A DNA stretch of 64,000 nt. It comes from CAWAHD01 sp963781785. GTDB lineage: Bacteria > Planctomycetota > Planctomycetia > Isosphaerales > Isosphaeraceae. The stretch spans positions 310,001 to 374,000 of the forward strand of contig CAWAHD010000003.1 in the NCBI GenBank assembly GCA_963781785.1, in the 5' to 3' direction. Below are positions 35,340 through 45,381 of the stretch, piece after piece (positions within the stretch are counted from its first letter, which is position 1; every line of letters begins with the position of its first letter). Below the pieces are notes generated by a model. It did no database searches. It worked only from the letters and a program-made list of their open reading frames with translations, and was not told the origin of the DNA. The translations under genes were made by a program, and so were the position numbers.

Positions 35340-36458
35340 ATGACCGAACCGACGAGACATTCGCGGCTGAGCTTGGTGGTCAACGGTATTCTGGTCGCGC
35401 TCGCCTTTGGTCTCCTGGGACTGGTGATCTGGCAGAACCAGGAGAAGATCCGGACGGTTTTCAGCCGGCCGCTCGATCTGCGGCTCCTGGCCCTGGCGGT
35501 CTTGATTTACCTGATTGCCATGGTCGGTACATTCTTTCGGTGGTTTGTGCTGGTCCGGGTGATCGAGCCGACGTTCAAATTGAGCGCAACCTTGGTGCTC
35601 GGTTCCGTGGGCATGGTATTCAACCTGGTGATCCCCGGCGCGGTGGGTGGTGATCTGATCAAGGCGGCGTACCTGGTCCGGATGCACATCAGGAAGACGC
35701 AGGCGATCGCCTCGATGGTTATCGACCGGATCCTCGGGCTCCTCGCCCTGTTCATCCTGGCGGCCATAACCGGTGCGATCGCCTGGCCCGATGCTTCGAG
35801 CGACGTCCGCAAGTTGATCATGTTCGACTGGGTTGCTGTCGCCACGGGCGTGCTCGTCCTGGCGGCCATCTTTGGACAGGTGCTGACACGACTGTTTCCC
35901 TCGATGGGGGCGAGCCACTCGCGACTCGGTCTGATCGTCTCGGAGCTCAGCGTGATGTCGGCGACGTATCGGGGGCGCCTGGGCGTCGTCTTCTGCTGCC
36001 TCATGCTGTCGGTCTTCCTGCACGCGCTCAACGTGATCGCGTTCTATCTCGTGGGATGGATGCTTTTCCCCGCGATGACCACGACGCTCGCCCAGCATTT
36101 TCTGATGGTTCCGCTCACGCTCTTTAGCATGGCCGTACCGATTCCATTCGGTGCCCTGGGAGTGAGCGAGAAAGTGAGCGGACAGCTCTTCGAGCTGGTC
36201 AAGCATCCGAGCGGAGAGCTGGCGATGATGGGGTTTCGGGTCTTGATGTACACCGGCGGGCTGGTGGGCGCGTGCGTTTACCTGGCGAATCTGAAAGAAA
36301 TCCGGGGACTGGCTGCTTCGGCCCATCAACTCGAAGACGAGCTGCAATCCGGTGATATCTCCGAGCATGGCGAAGCGAAAGAAGGAGACGCGGCACGGGA
36401 GCTCGAGAACGAGCTGCAATCCGGCGATATCTCCGGGGAGGACCAAGATCCGGAGTAA
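35340..36458 (+). CDS. Flippase-like integral membrane protein (UPF0104/LPG-synthase-type TM region)
   Basis: 372 residues from the ATG at 35340; an in-frame GTG at 35310 is an alternative. Some eight membrane helices are visible, beginning LVVNGILVALAFGLLGLVIW, and the family motif GAVGGDLIKAAYLVRM lies near residue 100. This is the lysylphosphatidylglycerol-synthase/AglD-type membrane domain, often linked to lipid or glycolipid translocation. The last ~45 residues are hydrophilic and hold two copies of LE(D/N)ELQSGDIS from a duplicated 25-bp stretch. It lies after hisB and before the M28 and GT39 genes, which may suggest a surface-glycan role. Confidence 0.82.
   Translation: MTEPTRHSRLSLVVNGILVALAFGLLGLVIWQNQEKIRTVFSRPLDLRLLALAVLIYLIAMVGTFFRWFVLVRVIEPTFKLSATLVLGSVGMVFNLVIPGAVGGDLIKAAYLVRMHIRKTQAIASMVIDRILGLLALFILAAITGAIAWPDASSDVRKLIMFDWVAVATGVLVLAAIFGQVLTRLFPSMGASHSRLGLIVSELSVMSATYRGRLGVVFCCLMLSVFLHALNVIAFYLVGWMLFPAMTTTLAQHFLMVPLTLFSMAVPIPFGALGVSEKVSGQLFELVKHPSGELAMMGFRVLMYTGGLVGACVYLANLKEIRGLAASAHQLEDELQSGDISEHGEAKEGDAARELENELQSGDISGEDQDPE
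36339..36435 (+). repeat. Duplicated 25-bp segment in the 3' end of the flippase-like gene
   Basis: The stretch at 36339-36363 recurs at 36411-36435 with one difference, 72 bp apart (24 codons, so in frame). Both copies encode ELQSGDIS in the hydrophilic C-terminal tail. This looks like a recent local duplication; the spacer KEGDAARE is charged and variable. Confidence 0.8.
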
Positions 36459-36671
36459 ACCAGAAGCGGCCGAAATCAAGGCGGCGGTAAGGGCAGGGTG
36501 AGGGCATCGCCTCGAGAACGGAATTGCGCCGTCATCGTGCCGGATGAGTCTCGCCTCATTTCGCCCGGGAGATCTGTCGCAGCGAGCCGCGCCGGATCTT
36601 ATCATGAGTTTCCTGGGGTCGGTCGAGATGGGAACGGCCGGCTGCGCCGGAATGTCGAACGCGAGGAGACC

Positions 36672-38364
36672 ATGCGACGTCACGCCCGAAGATTGGTTGG
36701 GATTGTATTTGTGGTGGGATTGGCCGGAGCCGCGGCCGACCGCGACTTGAAATCGGCGCTCGACACGATCCAATCCGGTGCGATCCTCGAGCACATCAAG
36801 GTTCTCGCATCGGATGATTTTGAAGGCCGGTTCCCCGGGACGGCGGGTGAGGAGAAAACAGTCGCGTATTTGACCGGGCAGTTCCAGGCGATGGGGCTGA
36901 AGCCCGGTAATCCCGACGGCACGTTCGTCCAGGCTGTGCCGCTGGGTGGATTTCAGGCGAGGCAGGCCAAGGGGTCATTTCAGGTTGGCGACCGCACGAT
37001 CCCGCTCTCGTTTCCCACCGACTTTGTGGCGGTGTCACGGCGGATGGCCGAGCAAGTCGAGGTTGGGGAATCCGACGTCGTGTTCGTGGGATACGGAGTG
37101 GTGGCTCCGGAATACGGCTGGGATGACTACAAGGGGCTCGATGTGCGCGGCAAGACGTTGATCATGCTGGTCAACGATCCGCCGGTTGTGGACCCCAAAG
37201 ACGCCTCGAAGCTGGACCCTGCCGTATTCAAGGGCCGGGCGATGACGTATTACGGGCGGTGGACGTACAAGTATGAGATTGCCTCGGAGAAGGGAGCGGC
37301 GGCGGCGATCCTGGTGCACCAGACCAGAACCGCGGGCTATCCCTTCGAGGTCGTGCAGGGGACCTGGAGCCGAGAAAACTTTGACATCGCGCAGCCACAA
37401 ACCGGCCAGGCACCGAATCGTGTGGCTGTTGAAGGATGGATCAGCTTCGATAAAGCCAAGGAGTTGTTCCAGGCATGCCATCGAGACTTTGCTGCGCTCG
37501 AGCAGGCGGCCGCACGCCGTGATTTTCGCCCGCAGCCCCTGGGGTGCAGCAGCAAGTTCGCAATCACCAACGCCCTGCGCGACGTCAAGTCGCGGAACGT
37601 GATCGCCAGGATCGAAGGATCTGACCCTGTGCTCAAGAACGAGACCGTGATCTACACAGCGCACTGGGACCACCTGGGGCGTGATCCGGCGCTTCACGGC
37701 GATCAGATTTATAACGGAGCCGCCGATAACGCTTCGGGCGTCGGATCGATACTTGAGATCGCGCAGCGCGCTCGGCCAGATCAAGCCCGCCCCCAAGCGG
37801 TCGATCGTGTTCCTCGCCGTTACCGCCGAGGAGCAGGGATTGCTCGGTGCCAAGTATTACGCGGCGCATCCGCTGTATCCACTGGAGCGAACCCTGGCCG
37901 ACATCAACCTCGACGTGATCAATTTATGGGGCCCGACCAAGGATATGATCAGTATCGGCAAGGGAAACTCAACGCTCGACGACCTGCTGGTCGAGATCGC
38001 GGCGGCCAGCGGCCGGACGGTCGGCCCCGACGCTGATCCCGAGAAGGGCTATTATTTCCGGTCGGACCACTTCGAGTTTGCCAAGCGAGGGGTGCCTGTA
38101 CTGGACCCCAAAGGGGGCCGGGAATACATCGGCAAGTCGGCCGATTTCGGGCAGCGAAAACAGGAGGAATACACGGCCAAGGACTACCACAAGTTGAGCG
38201 ACGAGGTGAAGCCCGACTGGGACCTCTCGGGAGCTGTCCTTGACCTCCGGCTGCTGGCCGAGCTTGGCTATCGCGTTGCGCAGGGAGAGCGCTACCCCGA
38301 GTGGAAACCGGGCAGCGAGTTCAAAGCCCGGCGCGAGGCGATGCTCAAGTCGAACAGGCCATGA
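36672..38364 (+). CDS. M28-family metallopeptidase, frameshifted near 37770
   Basis: The ATG at 36672 follows a strong GAGGAGA site and gives a signal-like start (RLVGIVFVVGLAGAAA). The first frame holds a PA-like insert (PTDFVAVSR, VVFVGYGVVAPEYGWDDYKG) and the zinc-site segment YTAHWDHLGRDP with YNGAADNASGVGSILE. Near 37770 the frame changes, and the next carries SIVFLAVTAEEQGLLGAKYYAAHP with the catalytic EE pair, then YYFRSDHFEFAKRGVPVL. Together about 565 residues of an exported zinc aminopeptidase of the M28 family. The reconstruction needs a single extra base near 37770; substrate unknown. Confidence 0.85.
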
Positions 38365-38392
38365 GAGGGTTCGCCCAAGGAAATGCAGGGTG

Positions 38393-40269
38393 ATGCGGGC
38401 ACCGAGGGGGCGCTGGGTTACGCTGGCCCTGTTGACGGCAGCCGTGGCGGTCACCGCCGCCTGGCTGGACGCGCGGTACGGATGGATCACCGTAGCTTTC
38501 GACCTGGTCTCACGCCAGTTTTTCGAGGTGTCGCCGATCGCTCGGGTCCGACGGCCGTCGCAGCTCGTCCTGGTGCGCTGGCACCTGGCGATCGGATCGA
38601 TGCTGGCCGTCGTCGGACTGCTCCTTTTCACCCGGCTGGGCAGGCATGGCCGATGGTGGATCGCGATCTTCGGCATCGGCTATCTGATCCGCGCAGTCAT
38701 CTGGATCTGCGCCAGCAACTTGCCACTGGTTCCCGGCGATAGCTGCCACTACGTCGAGGTAGCGACCTCGGTACTGCGGGGTGAGGGACCCGTCAAGCAT
38801 TATGTCGAAAGCTATTTCCGGGACTACTGGCGGATCCGGGAAAACGAGGGGGTGCTCGACGATTGGGCGACGCCGCTGGATGCCTACGTGCGTGCCGGTT
38901 TCTTCCGGCTGGCCGGCCTGGGACCAGCCGCACCACTGGAGGCCCGGCTCGCAGCCGCCAAGGCTTGCAGCTTCATCCTGAACCTTCTGGCTCTGCCGAT
39001 ACTCTACGGGTTTGCCCGGAGGCGATATGATTCCACGATCGCGCTCGTGGCAATGGCAGTGCTCGCGGTGCTTCCGGTACACGCGATCTATGCGGGATTT
39101 ATACTGCGGGAGAGCCTGGTCACGACCATGTCGATTCTGGCGGTATGGGCACTCACCGAAGTCTGGCAGGCAGGACCGATCGGATGGAAATCCCTCGCCT
39201 GGGCGGTCGTGGCCGGCCTCTGCGGTGGGCTGGCCGTGCTGGCACGGACGACGGTGCTGGCAATCCTGGCTGGAGGCGGGCTCTTCACGCTGGCAGCCTA
39301 CCGCCGCAAACGGGTGATCGAGCTGGTCCTCTGGGCTGCCACCGCCTTCCTGGTGTGCCTCCCGTGGGCGCTTGCGACCCTGGAGGAGTATGAACAGCCG
39401 TTTTATTCATATACCCAGTATTTTGAATACAATTTTACATGGGTCATCCACCATTATGACAAAGGCAATACGCAGCCGTCGGAGTTTTATACCCGGGAGA
39501 ATTTGCCGGAGATCGTCAGGGTCAAGGTCAAGTCGGTGCTCTTGATCACCGTCTTCTCGACGATGATCATGGGGCTGCCGATCGTCGTGGGGTATTTTCG
39601 CCGGCTCTGCGCGTCGGGCGCCCGGGGCGTGAAACCGATCTCCTGGTCGCGGCGATCTTCGTGATATTCGTGCTGGCAACGCTCAAAAGTGTCGCCGATG
39701 TGAATCAGGTTGCTCAGCTCGGTCGCTATTACGTGCCGGTCTTCGCGCTCATGCTGCCGACGGCAGCAGCGGGACTCGTCGAGTGGCTGCAATCGCTAGC
39801 AGACGGCCGGCGAGTCGCTCCGTGGCTGGCCATTATCTACTGCGCGCTCGTTTGGGCAGCACCGACCTGGGCGTTCGATGCTTCGTGGCTGGTCAGGCCG
39901 CACCAGGTTCACTGGCCCGCCCTGGAGGCGGCCGGCGAATGGATTCAGGCCAACCCGACCAAGGTGCCTCGCGGAGCGCGCATCATGACCTGGTTACCCT
40001 GGGAACTACGAGTCCTATCCGACCGGACGACAATACTCCTGCCGCGGAGTTTCCGGCTAAAGCGGATTCAAGAGGTGATCCTTCAGTACCGGGTGACTCA
40101 TTTCCTGTGGGGGTCGTTCGAGCCTCCGCCGTTTTATGAGGTCAATCCTGAGTTATGGGCCAACGAGCTTAGCGAGCTTCGCGCGGCGCTCGATTTGACC
40201 GATGAGCGAGAGCTATATCGTACGACCGGCGGACTTCCGTACCCGGTGCGTCTTTATCGGATACGATGA
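38393..40269 (+). CDS. GT39/ArnT-like polytopic glycosyltransferase, frameshifted near 39620
   Basis: The ATG at 38393, after AGGG, starts MRAPRGRWVTLALL. The product is a multi-span membrane protein with a soluble loop after the first helices: VPGDSCHYVEVATSVLRGEGPVKHYVES and the ILRESLVTTMSILAVWAL helix, patterns of the PMT/ArnT superfamily (GT39-type), which transfer sugars from lipid carriers on the outer face of the membrane. Near 39620 the frame changes; RETDLLVAAIFVIFVLATLKS continues in the next frame to 40269. Reconstructed length is about 625 residues. Neither the acceptor nor the sugar is evident. Confidence 0.75.
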
Positions 40270-40341
40270 TCGTGCAGGAGTTCCCGTGGTTGCTCACGTG
40301 GCTGCTCCCGGGGCGCCCTGGCATCCGGACGGGAGTGTTTC

Positions 40342-42125
40342 TTGTCGATGCGCTGGACGTGGCTGGTGCTGGTCGCCTTGATGCTCGGAGACGTGTGGTA
40401 CCGAGCGCACACGTTCAGTCCGCACTTGCGCGACGGGTTTGGGATTGTACTGTGGCCCCGGGCGGATAGAGCCGGCGAGCCGCTGGACTGCGACGAGGCG
40501 GCTTACGCCTACATGGGACATCGCATCCTGGCGGGAGACGTGCTCTATCGCGACCTGACCGAGAACAAGACGCCCCTGGGATATTGGATCTACACGCTCG
40601 CGGTGGCATTGGGGGGCTACAACGAGCTGGCGATCCGGGTCATGCCGATTCCCTTCGTCCTGGCGACGATTGCCCTGGTTTGGTGGATTGCGCATCGGAT
40701 CGCCGGTCTGGTCTCGGCCTGCGTGGCCGCAGGACTTTTCATTCTGCTGAGCACAGACCCCTATCTGTTCGGGAATGGTGCCAATCTCGAGCACTTCATC
40801 AATCTCTTTTCGGTCGCGTCGCTGGGACTGTTGATATTCGGCTGGGAACGCACCAGCGCCTGGCCCCTGGTGGGATCGGGTCTATGTCTGGGCGCAGCCG
40901 CGCTGGTCAAGCAGTTCGCTCTTTTCCCGATCGTGATCATCGGGCCTGCCCTGGTCGTGCGAGCATGGATGGGGGCGGAAAGCTGGGATCGACGGACCGT
41001 GCGAGGGTTTCGCGACGTCCTGGCCTTTGTCGTCGGGATGTCGGTGATCCTGGGGTTGGCGGTGGCGATCTTGATTGCGCGGGCGCCGGCCGGCCAGCGT
41101 TTGAGGACATCTTTCAGTATGGGCGAGCGCTGGCGACAGATACCCTACCGGATCCCAAGGCTCCGCCGGCTTTGATCCGCTCGATTACCGGAAATGCCGA
41201 CCCGGGCGGGCGGTTGCCGTGGCCGTTCGGCGCGACGGACTATCTGGTCTGGTGGGCGACGGGAAGCTGGCCTCTGTGGCTGGCTTCGATCCCAGCCGTC
41301 GCCTACTTGCTCCTGGGCCCCGGGACGACGGCTCCGCGCCGGCTCGTTGCAAGCTGGTCGATCGCGGCATGGGCCCAAGTGGCACTGCCCGGTCTCTACT
41401 GGCAGCATTACTATTTGTTACCAATCGCCGGGGTCGCGATTGCTCCGGCAATTTGCTTTGCCGACGCGATTTCGGTCCTGGCTCGTACGAGCAGGCCCAA
41501 TAAAGAAGCCAGTTCGTCGAAGAACTCTCCTGGACCGGGCACCTACTGGAGCAAGGCGTTTCTGGCGGCCCTTGTTGCGTTGATTCTGGCAGCCGCGATG
41601 GGGACAACGTTGTTTCTGCAGGTGCGCGACTATTTGCTGGTGGCGCCGGAGGAACTGACGATTCGATACAAAGGAGGCGGACAATGGGTCGTGCTGCGGC
41701 AGATGGGACGAGAGCTCGCGCGTCGCGGCCGGATCTGGGATAAGCCGCACCTGTATATCTGGGGATGGCAAAGCCCTCTCCATTTCTACGGGCGAATGGA
41801 CAGTCCGACGCGCCATTTTTTTGTTGACAACTTGCTCCGAGACCAGGCCGATCGCGATCATTGGCTGATCCGGCCGCGAACCGAGGAGATCATGTCTGCC
41901 TTGCGGAGCCGCCCGCCCGAGCTTATCTTCACGGGCTATCCGCCGTTCCGAGCCTTGAGGGCATTCCTGATGGAGCGCTATCTGCCTTCGCGGTTGGCTG
42001 CGGGACTGTGGGTCAGGCAAGAGGATTACCAAGCCTTCGAGCGGGCGGGCGCGCACGCCGAGCCTGCACTTCGCAAAACTGGGAACGCTGATTCATCCGC
42101 GGAGGCAGAACGCCAGATCCGATAG
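40342..42125 (+). CDS. Second GT39/ArnT-like polytopic glycosyltransferase, frameshifted near 41090
   Basis: TTG at 40342, 6 bases after GGGAG, or the ATG at 40348, starts MRWTWLVLVALMLG. The first frame has LDCDEAAYAYMGHRILAGDVLYRDLTENKTPLGYW, a characteristic outer-face loop with acidic pair DE, and several helices. After about 41090 the next frame continues with GRPAFEDIFQYGRALATD, helices YLLLGPGT, AAWAQVALPGLYWQHYYLL and a C-terminal globular part (ELTIRYKGGGQW, YIWGWQSPLHFYGRM). Reconstructed, it has about 594 residues, the same superfamily as the gene before it but a different subfamily. Two such genes together suggest related glycan assembly steps. Confidence 0.75.
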
Positions 42126-42164
42126 CGAAGGCCCTATTCTTCAACCAGGGATTCATCGGACAGA

Positions 42165-42701
42165 TTGGCCGATCAACCCGAACATCAAGCGAGCGCAATC
42201 GTGGAACTCAACTGCCCTTTCTGTTCGCATCGCTGCCGGAGCGACCGGCCGCTCATGGCAGGTACGATGGTTCGATGTCCGGCGTGTTTGCGCGACTTTG
42301 CGTTCGCCGGGCTGCAGCCGGTCTTTGCCGCTGTCGCTGTCGCTGAGCCGCTGGCAGCTTCCACGCCGCTTGCGGCCGACTCAAAGCCATGTCCCTTCTG
42401 CCGGGAATGGATCAAGGCCGACGCCAGGAAATGCCGGCATTGCGGTGAGACTCTCGACCCTGTGCTGCGAGCCGCCGAGGAAGCCTCACGCTCGGCGCTC
42501 GAGCGGACAGCCCCCAGCTTCAGCCCGGGAATCGCGATGGTGCTGAGCGTGATCTGGCCGGGGCTCGGTCACATTTACCGGGGCAAACTCTTGAGTGGCA
42601 TTCTCTGGATGATCCTGACGCCACTCGGGTACATTTGCTTCATCATACCAGGGCTGATCCTCCACCTGATGTGCATCATATTTGCGGGGAAGGTGGATTG
42701 A
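42165..42701 (+). CDS. Zinc-ribbon membrane protein (two CxxC ribbons plus paired helices)
   Basis: 178 residues from TTG 42165; the exact start is uncertain. Residues 15-45 hold one zinc-ribbon (NCPFCSH, VRCPACLRD) and residues 75-95 a second (PCPFCREW, KCRHCGE). Two hydrophobic segments follow (GIAMVLSVIWPGLGHIYRGKLLSG and ILWMILTPLGYICFIIPGLILHLMCIIFA). The WPGLGHIYRGK pattern between the helices is like that of TM2-type membrane domains. Cytosolic zinc ribbons with paired helices are often found in uncharacterised bacterial membrane proteins; no function is assigned. Confidence 0.7.
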   Translation: MADQPEHQASAIVELNCPFCSHRCRSDRPLMAGTMVRCPACLRDFAFAGLQPVFAAVAVAEPLAASTPLAADSKPCPFCREWIKADARKCRHCGETLDPVLRAAEEASRSALERTAPSFSPGIAMVLSVIWPGLGHIYRGKLLSGILWMILTPLGYICFIIPGLILHLMCIIFAGKVD

Positions 42702-42708
42702 TGGGGAT

Positions 42709-42782
42709 TGGGCGATAGAGGACTCGAACCTCTGACCTCCTGCGTGTCGAGCAGGCGTTCTAGCCAACTGAACTAATCGCCC
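42709..42782 (-). tRNA. tRNA-Val (anticodon GAC)
   Basis: On the minus strand a complete cloverleaf reads 5' to 3' from 42782 to 42710, plus a discriminator A: acceptor GGGCGAT/ATCGCCC, D-arm GTTC/GAAC, anticodon stem CCTGC/GCAGG with loop TCGACAC, and T-arm AGAGG TTCGAGT CCTCT. The anticodon is GAC, reading Val codons GUC/GUU. Position 33 is C, not the nearly universal U. No 3' CCA is encoded. It lies alone, opposite in strand to the gene before it and about 140 bp downstream of frr. Confidence 0.9.
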
Positions 42783-42816
42783 GGATCTGGTCTTTTGTCC
42801 GTTATAGGTGAGAGTG

Positions 42817-42862
42817 CGTTGGGCGGTCAAGACTGGCGCCAGCGTCGCTGCCCGGCCCAACG
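42817..42862 (-). terminator. Stem-loop downstream of frr
   Basis: CGTTGGGC (42817-42824) pairs perfectly with GCCCAACG (42855-42862) and encloses the palindrome CTGGCGCCAG. It lies about 60 bp after the frr stop on its coding (minus) strand and just before tRNA-Val. There is no clear U-tract, so it may be a Rho-dependent end or an RNA-processing site. Confidence 0.4.
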
Positions 42863-42921
42863 ACGTGGGTTAGAGACCGAAGGCCCAGGCCGTGCCGCCC
42901 GGTGCCCACATCGGTTTCACT

Positions 42922-43482
42922 TCAGATTTCGAGGATCTCGCTGGATTTCTTGTCGGCCAGCTCGTTGACCTTGCTCTCGAATTTCTTGGTCAGCGACTGG
43001 ACTTCGTCCTTGCAGGTTTTGACGTCGTCCTCGGTGAGAATCTTGTCCGTTTGTTCGACGTCGGCCTGCTTGTTGGCGTCGCGACGGATGTTGCGGATGG
43101 CCACGCGTGCTTCCTCGGCAAGCTCCTTGACCCGATTGGCGAGCTTTTTGCGCTGTTCGACCGACAGGGGCGGGACGTTCAAGCGGACCACCTTGCCGTC
43201 GGAATTGGGGGAAAGGCCAAGGTCGCTGGTCTGGATTGCCTTGACGATGTCGCCGGTTACCGACGGGTCGAATGGGCGGATCAGAATCTGTTGCGGTTCG
43301 GGTGTGCTGAGGTTGGCCATCTGCTTGAGGGGGGTGAGCGAGCCGTAGTAATCGACCCGGATCGATTCGACGAGGCCGACGTTGGCGCGGCCTGTCCGGA
43401 CCCCTCGCAACTGGTCGGCAAGCAGCGTCACACTTTTTTCCATTCGCTCTTCGGCCTCGAGTTCGATTTCTTCGATGCTCAT
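42922..43482 (-). CDS. frr: Ribosome recycling factor
   Basis: RRF splits post-termination ribosomes with EF-G. The 186-residue product has the two family blocks LRGVRTGRANVGLVESIRVDYYGS (near residue 26) and PLSVEQRKKLANRVKELAEEARVAIRNIRRDANK (near residue 105), with the expected triple-helix bundle and no extensions. It is the last gene of the rpsB-tsf-pyrH-frr order on the minus strand. Confidence 0.97.
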   Translation of the reverse strand: MSIEEIELEAEERMEKSVTLLADQLRGVRTGRANVGLVESIRVDYYGSLTPLKQMANLSTPEPQQILIRPFDPSVTGDIVKAIQTSDLGLSPNSDGKVVRLNVPPLSVEQRKKLANRVKELAEEARVAIRNIRRDANKQADVEQTDKILTEDDVKTCKDEVQSLTKKFESKVNELADKKSSEILEI

Positions 43483-43636
43483 GGCTTATGCATCCTTTCG
43501 AACAACGGACTGAAGGGAAACGTTCCCGTCGGTTGTGCCCAACACCGATCTCGCGCTTCCATCCGTCCAACTCATCATAACATGGACTCGATCGCCAGGA
43601 ATGGGCTTCCTCGCGGATGGAAGTCTCCGTCAGAAC

Positions 43637-44404
43637 TTAGAGCAAACTCGGGCCGGGACGGGGGGTGTTGCTGACCCATGTGCCAATGGGCTCACCGGCG
43701 ATCGCCCGTTCGATGTTTCCTTCTCTCTTGAAGTTGAAGACCAGGATCGGGAGCTGGTTTTCCAGGCACATTCCGATGGCCGTCATGTCCATGACCTTGA
43801 GCTCGTCGCGGAGAACTTGGTCGTAGGTGAGATGCTGGTAAAGGACGGCATGCGGGTTCTTTTCGGGGTCGGCGGAATAAACTCCGTCGACGCGGGTGGC
43901 CTTGAGCAGCACGTCGACGCCGAGTTCCTTGCCGCGAAGCGCGGCAGCAGTGTCCGTGGTGACGAACGGGCTTCCGGTGCCGGTGGCCAGGATCACGACG
44001 CGCTTCTGTTCGAGATGCGAGAGCGCTCGGCGGCGGATGAACGGCTCGGCCACTTCCTCCATGCGGATGGTGGTCAGGAGCCGGGTCGCGCAGCCCTCGT
44101 GCTCGAGCGCGTCCTGAAGGGCCAGCCCGTTGATCACGGTCGCCGTCATGCCCATGTAGTGGGCCGTGGCTTCCTTGATCACGTCAGAGCCGCGTGAAAG
44201 CTGAGCGCCGCGAAGGATATTCCCCCCTCCCACCACAATGGCCAGTTGCACGTCGCGGGCCGCGACCCGGGCGGCCTGCCGCGCGATCCGGCTGACTTCC
44301 TCGACGCTGATGCCCCCTTGGCCCGGCCTGCAGAAGCTTTCCCCCGAGAGCTTGAGCAAGACACGACGAAAGATCGGCGGGCCTGAGGTAAAACCGGAAT
44401 CCAT
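43637..44404 (-). CDS. pyrH: UMP kinase
   Basis: Phosphorylates UMP to UDP in pyrimidine nucleotide supply. The ATG at 44404 (MDSGFTSGPPIFRRVLL), with GAGGA 8 bases upstream, is chosen over the open frame to 44536, whose leader is not conserved. The 255-residue product shows RVLLKLSGESF (phosphate-binding loop), VGGGNILRGAQLSRG, MGMTATVINGLALQDALE, TGTGSPFVTTDTAAALRG and VDGVYSADP, all signatures of bacterial UMP kinase. It sits between tsf and frr as in most bacteria. Confidence 0.96.
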   Translation of the reverse strand: MDSGFTSGPPIFRRVLLKLSGESFCRPGQGGISVEEVSRIARQAARVAARDVQLAIVVGGGNILRGAQLSRGSDVIKEATAHYMGMTATVINGLALQDALEHEGCATRLLTTIRMEEVAEPFIRRRALSHLEQKRVVILATGTGSPFVTTDTAAALRGKELGVDVLLKATRVDGVYSADPEKNPHAVLYQHLTYDQVLRDELKVMDMTAIGMCLENQLPILVFNFKREGNIERAIAGEPIGTWVSNTPRPGPSLL

Positions 44405-44562
44405 GAGACAGATCCTCTGTGGTGTCGCGAGTGCTGGGTGGAGGCTCGAGGCGGTAAGTCGCAGGTTCAAGGCCAAGCGTAGTGCACCCACGGCCTCGAA
44501 CGAATGAGCCGATCCGCAGTGACCATCGGCTCGCACGTCCAGGGTTGCGTCTGCTCTTTCGG

Positions 44563-45159
44563 TCAGCGCCCTTCGCCGACCGAGAACCGGGCGAACCGGG
44601 CGACCGAGATGTTCTCTCCAGTACGTGCGTTGACTGCCATGATGACGTCACGGACGGTCCTGGTATCGTCCTTGACAAATTTTTGATCGAGGAGGACGCT
44701 TTCAGCGAACCAGGAGTTCAGCTTTCCATCGGCGATTTTCTCTTGGATGTTGGGGGGTTTGTCGGCCACCTGGGACATGAAGATCCGCTTCTGTTCCGCG
44801 ACCACCTGCTCGGGGACGTCCTCGCGGCGCACGAAGAGCGGGTTGGCGGCCAGGATGTGCAGAGCCAGGTCCTTGGCCAACTGCTTGAACTCGTCATTGC
44901 GGGCGACGAAGTCGGTCTCGCAGTTCAGCTCGATCAAGGCGCCGGATTTCGCGTCGTGGTGGATGTAGACTTCCACGCGGCCAGCCTTGGCGGCGCGGCC
45001 GGCGCGGAGCTCGGCCTGTTTGAGCCCGCGCTCTTTGGCCAGGGTTTCCGCCTTCTTGGGATCGCCGTCTGCTTCTTTCAGGAGGGCTTTGCACTCCATC
45101 AGGCCCAGACCGGTCTTTTTCCGAAATTCGTTGACAGCCCCAGCCGTGATCTCGGCCAT
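44563..45159 (-). CDS. tsf: Elongation factor Ts
   Basis: EF-Ts exchanges GDP for GTP on EF-Tu. 198 residues: a UBA-like N-terminus (VNEFRKKTGLGLMECKALLKEADGD) and the core with VEVYIHHDAKSGALIELNCETDFVARND, containing the conserved TDFVAxN motif. The length is short, like the compact EF-Ts forms (the family is about 200-290). It lies 222 bp after rpsB and 158 bp before pyrH, consistent with the usual operon. Confidence 0.96.
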   Translation of the reverse strand: MAEITAGAVNEFRKKTGLGLMECKALLKEADGDPKKAETLAKERGLKQAELRAGRAAKAGRVEVYIHHDAKSGALIELNCETDFVARNDEFKQLAKDLALHILAANPLFVRREDVPEQVVAEQKRIFMSQVADKPPNIQEKIADGKLNSWFAESVLLDQKFVKDDTRTVRDVIMAVNARTGENISVARFARFSVGEGR

Positions 45160-45381
45160 CGGCGTGACTCCTGGTTCTCGATCCTCATCTCGACGAGCCG
45201 CGAATCGAACTCTTGATCGCGGTGACAGGTCGTGGGAGAGCCCTTACGGGGGTTAGTAATTCAGACTCGAAAGTTTTCGTAGAGCGGTGGCTGCCGACCT
45301 GAACGACTCGATACGGCCGGTGGTCGTCGCGAGCGCGGTCGGGCGGTGGGGCCGTCTTGTGGGATTGACGGCCTAGTTGGT

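Noticed and set aside
35190..36794. 534-codon minus-strand frame
   Set aside because: Antisense to hisB and the flippase; Arg/His-rich composition and no motif.
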